Source: Flavobacteriales bacterium UBA6770
Lineage (GTDB): Bacteria > Bacteroidota > Bacteroidia > Flavobacteriales_G > Salibacteraceae
Assembly (NCBI GenBank): GCA_905181875.1
Contig: CAJIZH010000003.1
Location: 186,001-250,000 of the forward strand
Length of the DNA: 64,000 nucleotides
Direction of reading: 5' to 3'
The notes below the pieces were generated by a model, which was given only the letters and a program-made list of their open reading frames with translations, did no database searches and was not told where the DNA came from. Below, piece after piece: positions 7,621-17,504 of this stretch. How positions within the stretch are numbered: the stretch's first letter is position 1; each line of letters starts with the position of its first letter. A program made the translations under genes and the position numbers.

Positions 7621-10225
7621 TAGTTTCCTTTCTTACTTGCATAAATAAGAATACAAGTGCGCCAATCAATAATAATGCACTGGATGCATAGCCTATATTT
7701 GAGGTAATCTTGTAAGCTTTAGGCTCAAACTTCAAAACAATTTCTTTGGAATTAGCAGGGACATTAAGTCCTCGAAGCAAATAATTAACCTTAGCAATCG
7801 GTTGTATTTCACCATCGATATACGCATTCCAACCGTCCTCATAAAAGACTTCAGAAAAAACAGCAAAACCGTCTTGGATTAGATTACAACTATAAACTAG
7901 TTCGTTTGCTTTATATAAGGTTTGAGTAATTGTTCCTTGAGCTCCAGCTTTTATTCCTCCAATTTTTTCTACTTCACTAGACTGCATGACAGCTTGTTTA
8001 TACAAATCTATTTGAGCTAAAGCAGTAATCTCCTCATCTGCCGAATTCACTGTTTTCACTTCTTCTACAAACCAGGCGTTACCATAAGCATAAGGGTTCT
8101 CAATTGCTGGTGCCTCTGGATTGTATACAACATATTTCGTGTTGAGCATATTCAAATACTTCCTATTTGAAAACACTTGAAGAATATCAGCTCCTCCATT
8201 TTTTAAAGATGCACCAATTGCCCCTATCTCTTGATTTAAATAAAAATCAATAAAATCTTGATACTTCCCCAATTTGACCGCGGAATAGCCACCGACACTC
8301 TTATGGAAAAACGAAGTTCTTGATTCATTAAAAGGATTATTGAGTTGGAAAACCCTGAAATTTGAATTTTGATTGTATATCTGGTATTTCTTATTTGTAA
8401 TGAGGTAGTTTTTAAATGATCTTTCCTCTTTACTTAGACCACTGCCAGCTTTTTGAGCAGCTTGAGCAACGAGTACATTTAGCTCCGGGTTCTTTGCCAT
8501 TTCATTATTAAGAATTGATTCGTCGGATGCGTTTGGAAGATGCGCCAGAAAATAGGGTCTTTTCTTTTCCCAACGAACGTACTTACCTCTAACTTTTTCG
8601 TTATTTACATAACGTTTATCGACCGTCCATAAGTCGACAACCGTTATTATTCCGATAGTTAATGCTAGCAAAATAACACTCTGTCTTTTTATAAAAATAA
8701 ATGCTAACACACCCGAAAGAAGAATTATAAAAATTGAACGAAAAGCATCTGATGCAACTACGCCAGTTCTGTAATCCAAGATACTATCCATCATTTTAAC
8801 CACTTGACCAGAATTATTTCCACGATCAATTTGCTCAAATTGTATCAATTCTTTAGGGCTGTAAAAATCAAAAAAGGAATCTGGCATAATAGCAAACGCC
8901 AATATGATCAAAATTAGTCCGCCACTAACTGCCAACAATTTCTTCTTCAGCTTATTATCTTTGAGCAAATCAGGCTTTTTCATGAATTTATTTAGCACTA
9001 ATACAGCGCTCAAAGGCACCAACATTTCAACAACTAATAAAGCCATTGAGGGTGTTCTAAACTTGCTATACATTGGAAGATAATCCACCAATAATTCCGT
9101 AAACCACATTGTGTTTCTTCCCCAGGAAATAAGCATAAATAACACTGTAGAAATAATTACCGGCCACTTGAACACGCCCTCTAAAACAAAGAATCCAAGT
9201 ATAAAAAGTAATAACATAAATGCCCCTACATAGACAGGGCCCGAGGTAAAAGGCTGGTCTCCCCAGTATGAGTTTATTTGTCTTCCGCGCTCATAATCAG
9301 CAGCTCCAGAAGCTCCACCTTTAATATCCGGGATAATCAAGGACCATGTTTCACCTATTCCATAACTCCATTGAGTAAGATAATCGATGTCCAGCCCGCT
9401 AGTTTGATTTTTATTTTCAGTGCCTTGAGGATTAATCGTTAATTCACTTTTACCACGCATGGTTTCTTTGGAATACTTGTACGTATTGTACAACATAGCT
9501 GCATTGCACAATAGAGCTATTACACCAGCCACAACCAACACGGCAGTTTGCTTTAAAAACGCAGGAATTTGTTCTTCTTTAATCGATTGAAACAGATAAT
9601 AAGCACCAAAAACCAATAGCATTAGCGCAAAATAATAAGTCACTTGAATATGATTACTTAAAATTTCGAATGACATGAAAACAGCAAATAATAGTCCACC
9701 TTGCATCAATTTGCCACGATAAACTTGAATAAAACCCGCTAAGGCAGCAGGTAAATATGCAATTGCATGCAATTTAGAGTTATGCCCTGCTTCTATAAGA
9801 ATAGGAAAGTAGGAAGAAAATGCAAATGCAAAAGCTCCCACCATAGAAAGCCATGGATCAATTTTTAAAGTCAGTAGTAAGATATAAAAACCTATACAAC
9901 AGAGAAACAAGAGTAGATGAGGCCCTGAGTAGAATAGGCTCAGTATAAATCGATCTACAAAATGAAATAAGTTACTATCGTACCTTGTAGCTATCTGATA
10001 GGCTGGCATTCCTGCAAACATTGCATCACTCCAGAGTGCTTCTTCTTCATAAACAGCCCTATGATCCTGAATAGATTTAGCCATGCCCTTAAAGGAAGAT
10101 ATATCACCTTGAACTAAGGAAAGTCCCTCCAAAACAGGATTAAAATAAATTAGTGGTAAAAGGTAAAAAAGTACAAATGCCACCACATGCGGGATAGCCT
10201 TTTTAAAGTCCAGATTCTTCAGCAT
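7607..10225 (-). CDS. YfhO family integral membrane protein
   Basis: 872 aa with roughly a dozen hydrophobic segments in the first 550 residues, a periplasmic domain, and one last membrane segment near the C-terminus. The N-terminal loop contains LVQGDISSFKGMAKS and MFAGMPAYQI, typical of the YfhO family, whose fold resembles GT-C glycosyltransferases using lipid-phosphate sugars. YfhO proteins in other phyla help add sugars to surface polymers, so a glycan modification role fits this operon. A TAnnTTTG element at 10247-10254 lies just upstream of the ATG. Confidence 0.85.
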   Translation of the reverse strand: MLKNLDFKKAIPHVVAFVLFYLLPLIYFNPVLEGLSLVQGDISSFKGMAKSIQDHRAVYEEEALWSDAMFAGMPAYQIATRYDSNLFHFVDRFILSLFYSGPHLLLFLCCIGFYILLLTLKIDPWLSMVGAFAFAFSSYFPILIEAGHNSKLHAIAYLPAALAGFIQVYRGKLMQGGLLFAVFMSFEILSNHIQVTYYFALMLLVFGAYYLFQSIKEEQIPAFLKQTAVLVVAGVIALLCNAAMLYNTYKYSKETMRGKSELTINPQGTENKNQTSGLDIDYLTQWSYGIGETWSLIIPDIKGGASGAADYERGRQINSYWGDQPFTSGPVYVGAFMLLLFILGFFVLEGVFKWPVIISTVLFMLISWGRNTMWFTELLVDYLPMYSKFRTPSMALLVVEMLVPLSAVLVLNKFMKKPDLLKDNKLKKKLLAVSGGLILIILAFAIMPDSFFDFYSPKELIQFEQIDRGNNSGQVVKMMDSILDYRTGVVASDAFRSIFIILLSGVLAFIFIKRQSVILLALTIGIITVVDLWTVDKRYVNNEKVRGKYVRWEKKRPYFLAHLPNASDESILNNEMAKNPELNVLVAQAAQKAGSGLSKEERSFKNYLITNKKYQIYNQNSNFRVFQLNNPFNESRTSFFHKSVGGYSAVKLGKYQDFIDFYLNQEIGAIGASLKNGGADILQVFSNRKYLNMLNTKYVVYNPEAPAIENPYAYGNAWFVEEVKTVNSADEEITALAQIDLYKQAVMQSSEVEKIGGIKAGAQGTITQTLYKANELVYSCNLIQDGFAVFSEVFYEDGWNAYIDGEIQPIAKVNYLLRGLNVPANSKEIVLKFEPKAYKITSNIGYASSALLLIGALVFLFMQVRKETIDGA

Positions 10226-10246
10226 AATATTAAATTCTTAGGATCA

Positions 10247-10254
10247 CAAATTTA
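10247..10254 (-). promoter_or_regulatory. Bacteroidota -7 promoter element (TAAATTTG) for the YfhO gene
   Basis: The minus strand reads TAAATTTG, matching TAnnTTTG, and lies 21 bases before the ATG at 10225. No convincing -33 TTTG is seen at the usual spacing, and the upstream gene on the same strand ends only at 10273, so this may be an internal operon promoter. Confidence 0.4.
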
Positions 10255-10272
10255 GCCATTCAAAACTTTTGA

Positions 10273-12057
10273 TTATTCCTTATTTCGTTTCAATAAATCA
10301 AGTTGATTATCTATTTCCTCCCAGGTTCTTCTGGCTACATTTCCGTCTACTTTGAAAAAATTATTCGAGATGAATTCACCAAAATTTCCCACCATTTCCA
10401 AAGAATGACTCTCTAATCTTGCAATTTGAAATTGGAGTTCTTCAGAATTAAAACATTCCTGAGCAATTCCTTCAGCCGAGTATCCTGCAATATCTTGTTG
10501 TAAAGGATCTATCGTAAGTAGTGGATTATTAAAAAATACAGTTTCTGCTCCAACAGTAGAAAACGCGGTTATTGTAGCCTTTGATTTTGCCAAAAGCTCA
10601 TATAAATCCTCATTCTCTTCAACCGAACAATTTGGTAATTCTTGAAATTTATGAAATAAATTTTTTCCAATTTGTTTAGGATGTGGTTTCAAAACAAATT
10701 GCTCATTCGGTGAGTTTTTTATTGCCTCAAAAGCAATTTCATCAACTTGCTTTAGCAAACTTTTATTAGGTATGGGTTGAGAAGCATAGAGAATAAATTG
10801 TTTATGGTCCGTATGTCTATCTTTTATTTTTTTGAGAACATCAGTACGTAACTGACCAACTGTTCTCATTCGTTCTCCAGGCAATTCAAATTTTTCAGCG
10901 ATAGTCGCTTTCCATTTCTCCCCCCACACAAACTGCAACTGAGGATAGGAAGAAAGTTTATGATCTTTACTATTACTTAAATAAGCTGCAGAATGCTCCG
11001 CTATTGCTCCATGTTGATTCCCAACGCTAAGCAATCCCTTGGTTTCCCCTGCCTGCCAGAACGCTCTTGCAAAAGGATTATTCTCATCACGAGAAATTGC
11101 AACTTTATTCGATTTGGAAAAAATAGCTTGGTAGCAATAAAATCGGAATAAATGAAATCGAAAATAATTCCAATTACTTTTCATTTCACTATAGATAAAT
11201 GCATCACCTCCTTCTATTTTCCATTGCTCTAGCTGGTTAAGCAACTTAGCCGAACAAGAAATAGTTTTTCTTATTGGTAAAATTGCGAGAATACCTTTCA
11301 ATAGAATTGCTTCACTCCAAACTGCATTCTTTGCCCTAAATTGAGTTTCAAGTGAACTACTTGAAATTTTTTTTGGCAATTGAAAATCTAGAATTATTGC
11401 ACTTTCAACAGTTTTACTGCTCTCTAAAAAACTCAGAACAGGATTAAAGTATCCTTTTGATTCACCATCAATCGAAAGCAACTGTATCATAGATCGATCA
11501 TACAAAAACACATATTTCGCTTTTGACAATATCGAGAACTTTGTCCAATTGAATAAAGCATTTTTCAAAAACTGAACTCCCAACAAAATCAGATCACCAG
11601 CACCACTTTTTGTACTATTTGAATTTACAGAAGCTCTTTGAAAAGAGATCTCGTTTAAGTTTAACTCAGAATTGGAGACTGACCTATCTGAAATTACTAA
11701 AAGTGATTTTCGATGTTCGATTGGAACTAACCTGATTTTGGTTTTGAGTAATTCCGAATCTATCATTGAATGGTAGACCCGAAATTTAGCAAAATGCCAA
11801 AGGGTATGATTTTCATCGAAAACTAACCTTTCCGATAATGATTTACCTTGATATTTATGATGGGCCTCCTTTAAAACTTTAGAAGATACTTTGTCATAAA
11901 CTGCTTTTTGTTTGTCTTTTGAAAAATCAAGAACAGTGGAAGGGAATTCAGAAAAAGACTTTAAAGAGAAAACGGTTCCTTGAAAATTGAGCAATTTATC
12001 AATAGTTGGCTTTTTGGGCGCGTCTAATACAAGTATATTATGATAGTTACTAAACAC
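10273..12057 (-). CDS. GT-B-like surface polysaccharide biosynthesis protein
   Basis: 594 aa with a GTG start; the frame is closed by TAA 30 bases further upstream and offers no ATG. The first ~330 residues match nothing I recognise. The C-terminal half (about 340-570) contains GNQHGAIAEHSAAYL, RTVGQLRTDV, FVLKPHPKQIG and AFSTVGAETVFFNNPLL, the pattern of CDP-glycerol transferase or UDP-GlcNAc 2-epimerase-like GT-B donor domains found in capsule genes. No signal peptide or membrane segment is evident, so it should be cytoplasmic. It is the first gene of the glycan operon; donor and product are unknown. Confidence 0.6.
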   Translation of the reverse strand: MFSNYHNILVLDAPKKPTIDKLLNFQGTVFSLKSFSEFPSTVLDFSKDKQKAVYDKVSSKVLKEAHHKYQGKSLSERLVFDENHTLWHFAKFRVYHSMIDSELLKTKIRLVPIEHRKSLLVISDRSVSNSELNLNEISFQRASVNSNSTKSGAGDLILLGVQFLKNALFNWTKFSILSKAKYVFLYDRSMIQLLSIDGESKGYFNPVLSFLESSKTVESAIILDFQLPKKISSSSLETQFRAKNAVWSEAILLKGILAILPIRKTISCSAKLLNQLEQWKIEGGDAFIYSEMKSNWNYFRFHLFRFYCYQAIFSKSNKVAISRDENNPFARAFWQAGETKGLLSVGNQHGAIAEHSAAYLSNSKDHKLSSYPQLQFVWGEKWKATIAEKFELPGERMRTVGQLRTDVLKKIKDRHTDHKQFILYASQPIPNKSLLKQVDEIAFEAIKNSPNEQFVLKPHPKQIGKNLFHKFQELPNCSVEENEDLYELLAKSKATITAFSTVGAETVFFNNPLLTIDPLQQDIAGYSAEGIAQECFNSEELQFQIARLESHSLEMVGNFGEFISNNFFKVDGNVARRTWEEIDNQLDLLKRNKE

Positions 12058-12094
12058 GACTCTTTTCCAGAATAAAATTACGTTTTAGAAGCAG

Positions 12095-12364
12095 TTAGTC
12101 CACCTCTTCAAAATCTACATATTCACCACCTTTTGGTTCAATATTATCTTTATTCTTTTTAGGTGGAGGCTTCACAAACACATCTCCATTTTTTTTAAAT
12201 CCAGAATCACCTTGTTTGCTCGCCTGATTTTTCATTTGATCTTCCATTTTACTCTTAACCCTTTTAAAAAAGCGTTTTACCGCCCAAGGAAGAATGACTT
12301 TCATAATTATTCTAACCCCAAAATAAATTAAGCCAATAATTAAAAGTGTTCTGATTAATCCCAT
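12095..12364 (-). CDS. DUF4834 family small membrane protein
   Basis: 89 aa from the ATG at 12364 (MGLIRTLLIIGLIYFGVR); a GTG at 12382, overlapping the carB stop as TAGTG, would add 6 residues. There is one N-terminal membrane segment (about 3-25), then a basic stretch (AVKRFFKRVKSK) and a charged, lysine-rich tail ending GGEYVDFEEVD. This layout is that of DUF4834, a small family seen in Flavobacteriia and relatives with no known function. It follows carB directly and is probably co-transcribed with it. Confidence 0.75.
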   Translation of the reverse strand: MGLIRTLLIIGLIYFGVRIIMKVILPWAVKRFFKRVKSKMEDQMKNQASKQGDSGFKKNGDVFVKPPPKKNKDNIEPKGGEYVDFEEVD

Positions 12365-12381
12365 AAATTCTGCTGTTTCCA

Positions 12382-15201
12382 CTATCGGCTAAGGTAAAGA
12401 TTACGTTCAGAAAAAATCTTGCGGAAATAAGTATCTTTTAAATCAGGAATAAAGTGAATCGCCTCTCCAGTTGATTTCATTTCAGGACCTAATTCCTTGC
12501 TCACCTCTGGGAATTTATCAAAACTAAACACTGGAATTTTAATTGCATAACCTTCTTTGTGCGGTTTAAAATTAAAATCCTTCACTTTTTTAGCGCCTAG
12601 CATGACCTTAGTTGCATAATTCACATAAGGCTCGCGATATGCTTTAGCAATAAAAGGAACCGTTCTACTTGCTCTAGGATTCGCCTCAATTACATAAACG
12701 ATTTCATCCTTAATCGCGAATTGAATATTAATTAGTCCAACTGTATTCAATTCAACAGCAAGTGTATTCGTTATCTCTTCAATTTGAGAAATCACGAAAT
12801 CACCCAAGTTGTAAGGAGGCAAAATTGCAAATGAATCACCAGAATGAATTCCTGCTGGTTCTATATGCTGCATTATTCCAAGAATGTGGACATCTTTTCC
12901 ATCACAAATTGCATCAGCTTCAGCTTCAATTGCACCTTCTAAAAAGTGGTCTAATAATATTTGATTATTTGGCAATTCACGCAAAATATCAACTACGTGA
13001 TGCTCTAAATCCTCATCATTAATAACGATTTTCATTTTTTGACCGCCTAAAACGTAACTTGGTCTAACCAATAGCGGGTAACCAAGATCTGCCGCTAATT
13101 CCAAGGCTTGTTCTGCAGACTCTACAATACCAAATTTAGGATATGGAATATTCTTCTCTGCCAAAAGATTAGAAAATCTTCCTCTATCCTCTGCTAAATC
13201 AAGCGCATCGGAAGATGTTCCCATAATTTTAATTCCATATCGAGTAAGCTTCTCTGCCAATTTCAATGCCGTTTGACCTCCAAGTTGAACGATAACGCCT
13301 TCTGGCTTTTCATGCAAAATGATATCGTAAATATGCTCCCAGAATACAGGTTCAAAATAAAGCTTATCAGCAGTATCAAAATCAGTAGAAACCGTCTCTG
13401 GATTACAGTTTATCATTACAGTTTCGTAACCCGCTTCTTTCGCTGCAATAATGCCGTGAACACAACTGTAATCAAATTCAATTCCTTGCCCAATTCGGTT
13501 TGGACCAGAACCCAAGACCACAATTTTTTTCTTACCCGTAACTATCGATTCATTTTCTTGTTCGAAAGTAGAGTAGTAAAAAGGAGTTTTTGCTGGAAAT
13601 TCGGCAGCACAGGTATCAACCAGTTTATAAACTCTATTAATTCCAGCGTCTGAACGTTTGGTAAAAACTTCACTCTCCAAGCATTTAACAAGATAAGCAA
13701 TTTGTCTATCAGCGTATCCTTTTTGCTTCGCTTCATATAAAAGTTCATCAGGTAAAGAACCAATACTGTATTTCTCAATCTCATTTTCGAGCATAATCAA
13801 TTCTTCGATTTGCTTCAAAAACCAGAAATCTATTTTAGTTCTATCATGGATGGTTTTAAATGGAATGCCAATTTTAATAGCATCATAAATATGAAATAAA
13901 CGGTTCCAACTAGGATGCTTTAGTGAATGCAAGATTTCGTCTTGATTAGTAATCCCTTTTCCATCAGCACCTAAACCATTTCGTCCAATTTCAAGAGATT
14001 GACAAGCTTTTTGAAGTGCCTCTTGAAAACTTCTACCAATTCCCATTACTTCACCTACTGACTTCATTTGAAGTCCTAGATCTCTATCTGCGCCTTTAAA
14101 CTTATCGAAGTTCCAACGCGGAATTTTCACAATTACATAATCCAATGTCGGCTCAAAATAAGCTGACGTTGACTTAGTAATTTGGTTCTCCAATTCATCT
14201 AAATGATAACCAATTGCAAGCTTAGCTGCAATCTTAGCAATTGGATAACCCGTTGCTTTAGACGCCAAAGCTGAAGATCTAGAAACCCTCGGGTTAATCT
14301 CAATAGCAATAATGTCTTCGTTTTCATCAGGGCTTACCGAAAATTGAACGTTACATCCTCCAGCAAAATCACCAATGGCACGCATCATTTTAATCGCCAT
14401 ATCTCGCATTTTCTGATATGTTTTATCAGAAAGTGTAAGCGCCGGCGCAACTGTTATACTATCACCTGTATGAATGCCCATTGGATCGAAATTCTCAATA
14501 GAACAAATAATAATTACATTATCATTTTTATCACGAAGTAGCTCTAATTCAAATTCCTTCCAACCCAATAAGGCTTTATCAATCATCACCTCATGAATAG
14601 GCGATTTGTGCAATCCGATGTCTAACAGGTTTTCATATTTTTCTGAATCCCACACGAAAGATGCTCCTGATCCTCCCAATGTAAAAGAAGGTCTAATGCA
14701 TAAAGGGAAACCAAAATCTTGTGCTATTTCCTTTCCTTCAAGAAGAGATTTAGCGATTTTTTGAGGTGCCATAGGAATCCCAATCTCTTGCATTAGCACT
14801 CTAAATTTCTGTCGGTCTTCGGTAATGTTTATTGCATCGATATCAACTCCAACGATGTTCACATTATATTCTTCCCAAATCCCCATTTCATCACACTCGA
14901 TAGCCAAATTCAAAGCCGTCTGGCCTCCCATAGTTGGCAACACAGCATCAATATCTGGATGTTCTTTAAGTATGAATTCTATACTTTCTGGGTCCAATGA
15001 GCGCAAATAGACATTATCGGCAGTTACCGGATCTGTCATAATAGTTGCGGGATTCGAATTGATTAAAGTAACAGTGATACCTTCTTCTCGCAAAGATCGA
15101 GATGCTTGTGAACCAGCATAATCAAATTCGCATGCTTGGCCAATAACTATTGGACCGCTTCCGATAATCAAAATATGTTTAATGCTATTATCTCTGGGCA
15201 T
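12382..15201 (-). CDS. carB: Carbamoyl-phosphate synthase large subunit
   Basis: 939 aa. Two homologous ATP-grasp halves are present: the first opens with ILIIGSGPIVIGQACEFDYA, the second with VVLGSGPNRIGQGIEFDYS. The enzyme uses glutamine-derived ammonia, bicarbonate and two ATP to make carbamoyl phosphate for pyrimidines and arginine. Compared with the roughly 1070 aa enteric enzyme it stops after the second synthetase domain (about at ...FSERNLYLSR), so the C-terminal MGS-like allosteric domain is absent; shorter CarB proteins of this kind are, to my knowledge, normal in flavobacteria. No small subunit gene is nearby. A palindrome-bearing region precedes the gene. Confidence 0.96.
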   Translation of the reverse strand: MPRDNSIKHILIIGSGPIVIGQACEFDYAGSQASRSLREEGITVTLINSNPATIMTDPVTADNVYLRSLDPESIEFILKEHPDIDAVLPTMGGQTALNLAIECDEMGIWEEYNVNIVGVDIDAINITEDRQKFRVLMQEIGIPMAPQKIAKSLLEGKEIAQDFGFPLCIRPSFTLGGSGASFVWDSEKYENLLDIGLHKSPIHEVMIDKALLGWKEFELELLRDKNDNVIIICSIENFDPMGIHTGDSITVAPALTLSDKTYQKMRDMAIKMMRAIGDFAGGCNVQFSVSPDENEDIIAIEINPRVSRSSALASKATGYPIAKIAAKLAIGYHLDELENQITKSTSAYFEPTLDYVIVKIPRWNFDKFKGADRDLGLQMKSVGEVMGIGRSFQEALQKACQSLEIGRNGLGADGKGITNQDEILHSLKHPSWNRLFHIYDAIKIGIPFKTIHDRTKIDFWFLKQIEELIMLENEIEKYSIGSLPDELLYEAKQKGYADRQIAYLVKCLESEVFTKRSDAGINRVYKLVDTCAAEFPAKTPFYYSTFEQENESIVTGKKKIVVLGSGPNRIGQGIEFDYSCVHGIIAAKEAGYETVMINCNPETVSTDFDTADKLYFEPVFWEHIYDIILHEKPEGVIVQLGGQTALKLAEKLTRYGIKIMGTSSDALDLAEDRGRFSNLLAEKNIPYPKFGIVESAEQALELAADLGYPLLVRPSYVLGGQKMKIVINDEDLEHHVVDILRELPNNQILLDHFLEGAIEAEADAICDGKDVHILGIMQHIEPAGIHSGDSFAILPPYNLGDFVISQIEEITNTLAVELNTVGLINIQFAIKDEIVYVIEANPRASRTVPFIAKAYREPYVNYATKVMLGAKKVKDFNFKPHKEGYAIKIPVFSFDKFPEVSKELGPEMKSTGEAIHFIPDLKDTYFRKIFSERNLYLSR

Positions 15202-15255
15202 AATATAAATCTTGAAAAATTAATGAAGAATTGAAGTGAGAAAGGTGGGGAAAAA

Positions 15256-15292
15256 GCATTTGACAGTCCAATTTGGACTTAAAGGAAAATGC
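15256..15292 (-). promoter_or_regulatory. Nested inverted repeats upstream of carB
   Basis: AGTCCAATTTGGACT (15265-15279) is a perfect 7-bp inverted repeat around one base. It is enclosed by GCATTT (15256-15261) and AAATGC (15287-15292). It lies 55-90 bases before the carB ATG and downstream of a possible TAnnTTTG element (15332-15339, minus strand). It could be an operator or a leader hairpin; no gene is present in this 190-base gap. Confidence 0.35.
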
Positions 15293-15354
15293 ATATTTGA
15301 GAGTTTCTAAAATGACCTTAATTTTAGGCTGCAAATTTAAAGCAAAGCTTTCGT

Positions 15355-15384
15355 TTTGCACTTGACAGCTTCCCATTAGTTTTG
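15355..15384 (+). promoter_or_regulatory. Bacteroidota-type promoter for the alpha/beta hydrolase
   Basis: TTTG at 15355-15358 and TAGTTTTG (TAnnTTTG) at 15377-15384 are separated by 18 bases, close to the -33/-7 arrangement of Bacteroidota. Only 7 bases separate it from the GTG start at 15392, so the transcript would be nearly leaderless. Confidence 0.55.
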
Positions 15385-15391
15385 AACGGTT

Positions 15392-16201
15392 GTGAATAAC
15401 TTGAGAATTTTAAAATATAAAACCTTAAAACTATCCTATTTGGTAAAGGGGACGGGCTCCAAAGGACTAATTTGCTTTCATGGGTATGGACGCAAAGCAG
15501 ACGATTTTATGACTCTTAACCTTACTTCTGAAGTAAAAATCATCAGTATTAATTTACCCTTTCATTCCGAATCACAATTCGAGGAAAAAAATCCAGAAAA
15601 AACGCTTTGGAAAGAAGATTTGATTCATTATGTTTCTAAAATAATTGAAGACGAGCAAGTTGAATCAATATTTCTTGTTGGATATAGTCTTGGCGCTAAA
15701 GCTGTTCTCACCCTTTTGGAAACTACTACATTCAGTATTCAAGGAGCTGTATTATTTGCACCCGACGGCTTTAAGAGTAATCCTTGGTATTGGTTTGCGA
15801 GTCAAACAAAATTTGGTGAGTTTATAAATAGATTTAGTATCAGAGAGCCTTGGGTATTTAATACATTTATTAAAATCAGTAAAATAGGTGGCTTTGCTTC
15901 AAAGCGACAGCTGAATTTCGCAAAACAACAAATGAATTCCGCAGAGAAGCGCGAATTAGTTTTTAATATTTGGAGAGCTCATCGAAAATTAAATGCTAAT
16001 CTAAATAAGGTAAAGTCTAAAATTAACCAGGAGGTTATTTCTGTGAGAATAATTCTAGGTAAATACGACAAAATAATACCTTCTACTCCTATAAGGAAAT
16101 GGGCCGAATCATCAAATGAGACAATATTAATTGAAGAAAAATGTGGTCATCAAATTCCATTAGAAATAATTGAAAAACACATTTTAGAGCTTATTCAATA
16201 A
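15392..16201 (+). CDS. Alpha/beta hydrolase
   Basis: 269 aa with a GTG start placed 7 bases after a promoter element; the next ATG would remove the first strands of the fold. LICFHGYGRKADDF is the oxyanion-hole region, VGYSLGAKAVL carries the nucleophile (G-Y-S-L-G), and KCGHQIPLE near the end supplies the catalytic His; an Asp is available in ILGKYDKIIP. No signal peptide is seen, so it is probably cytoplasmic. The substrate is unknown. It converges on the UMF1 transporter gene with an 11-base overlap. Confidence 0.8.
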   Translation: MNNLRILKYKTLKLSYLVKGTGSKGLICFHGYGRKADDFMTLNLTSEVKIISINLPFHSESQFEEKNPEKTLWKEDLIHYVSKIIEDEQVESIFLVGYSLGAKAVLTLLETTTFSIQGAVLFAPDGFKSNPWYWFASQTKFGEFINRFSIREPWVFNTFIKISKIGGFASKRQLNFAKQQMNSAEKRELVFNIWRAHRKLNANLNKVKSKINQEVISVRIILGKYDKIIPSTPIRKWAESSNETILIEEKCGHQIPLEIIEKHILELIQ

Positions 16202-17504
16202 CTGTAGTTGGTTTTGACCAGTCGTGTTTTGGGACGAAAAACAATAGAATTAAACCCACTACAAAGAACGCAGCTAAAGCGAATATCGAATTTCTTAGTG
16301 ATCCTGTAATAGCCTCAATAAGCCCATAAGACAGAGTGCCTATAACTATTCCTATTTTTTCTAAAACATCATAAAAACTGAAATACGAAGCATGATCTTC
16401 AGTTTCAGGGAGCATTTTAGAATAAGTACTTCTTGACAATGCTTGAATACCGCCCATTACAAACCCGACAATACCAGCGGTAATATAAAAATCTACAGGC
16501 GTTTCAATGAAATATGCCCATGTGCATATTAACACCCACATAAAAACGGCGACCTTCAATACTCTAATATTTCCAAATTTCTTAGACATTCTACTAAACA
16601 ATCCCGCTCCAATTATTGCTATAAATTGAATGAGAAGTACAGAAATAATTAATCCTGTTTTACCAGCGTCATCGCTTCCCCAATCTACCTCTTTCGCAGC
16701 AAACAAAACAGCCATTAAAAGAACCGTCTGAACTCCCATACTATACACAAAAAATGCACCTAAATAACTCTTAATTAACTTAATGTGCTTTAGCTCATTC
16801 CACACTTTTTTTAGCTCTTGAATACCTTTCCATAAATTAGGTTTATCGTGTCTATATTCGTTATTATAGGTTGGTAGTTTCAATAAGGAATATTGCGCGA
16901 ACCCGATCCACCAAACCATAACCATAATGAAAGAATACCGAGCATTCATTCCACCAACCATGATTAAAATTAGAATGATAATCAAGAGAAGAGCACTACC
17001 AATATAACCAAGTGAAAAGCCTCTTGCACTTAATTTATCATGATCTTGTGGTTCTGCGATTTCAGGCAGATAAGCATTATAGAACACTAAACTTCCCCAG
17101 AAACCAATACTTGCTGTAAAAACAGGAATCATGCTTAATTCCAAATATTCCACATTAAAAAAGTATAATATCCCACAGGATATTGCTCCTAAATAACAGA
17201 AAATTTTCAAAAAGAATTTTTTGTTACCCCAAAAATCGGCTAGTCCAGATAGTAATGGAGATAAAAATGACACCACCAAAAACGATGCTGAGATAACATA
17301 GGAATACAGTTCAGTGTTAGAAAATAAATATCCAAAAAACTCAACCTTATCTGTAATTACAACTCCAGCTTCGGTCTTTTGAGTGGTAATAGCCTCATAG
17401 AAAGTTGGAAATATTGCTGTTGTAACAATTAACGGATAAACTGAATTTGCCCAATCGTAAAATGCCCAAGCCAATTGTAGTTTTTTATCATTTTTTTCTC
17501 TCAA
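16191..17504 (-). CDS. MFS transporter, UMF1 family
   Basis: 437 aa with about 12 hydrophobic segments. The N-terminus LAWAFYDWANSVYPLIVTTA and the later GFVMGGIQALSRSTYSKMLP match the UMF1/Atg22-like group of major facilitator transporters, for which amino acid efflux has been proposed in yeast but no bacterial substrate is firmly known. The start must be TTG (17504 or the TTG ten codons later): the frame is closed by a stop just upstream and no ATG or GTG is available. It overlaps the preceding OmpA-like gene by 17 bases. Confidence 0.85.
   Translation of the reverse strand: MREKNDKKLQLAWAFYDWANSVYPLIVTTAIFPTFYEAITTQKTEAGVVITDKVEFFGYLFSNTELYSYVISASFLVVSFLSPLLSGLADFWGNKKFFLKIFCYLGAISCGILYFFNVEYLELSMIPVFTASIGFWGSLVFYNAYLPEIAEPQDHDKLSARGFSLGYIGSALLLIIILILIMVGGMNARYSFIMVMVWWIGFAQYSLLKLPTYNNEYRHDKPNLWKGIQELKKVWNELKHIKLIKSYLGAFFVYSMGVQTVLLMAVLFAAKEVDWGSDDAGKTGLIISVLLIQFIAIIGAGLFSRMSKKFGNIRVLKVAVFMWVLICTWAYFIETPVDFYITAGIVGFVMGGIQALSRSTYSKMLPETEDHASYFSFYDVLEKIGIVIGTLSYGLIEAITGSLRNSIFALAAFFVVGLILLFFVPKHDWSKPTTVIE

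Noticed and set aside
15188..15376. 62-aa minus-strand frame before carB
   Set aside because: It overlaps the carB start, covers the promoter and palindrome region, and shows no protein-like pattern.
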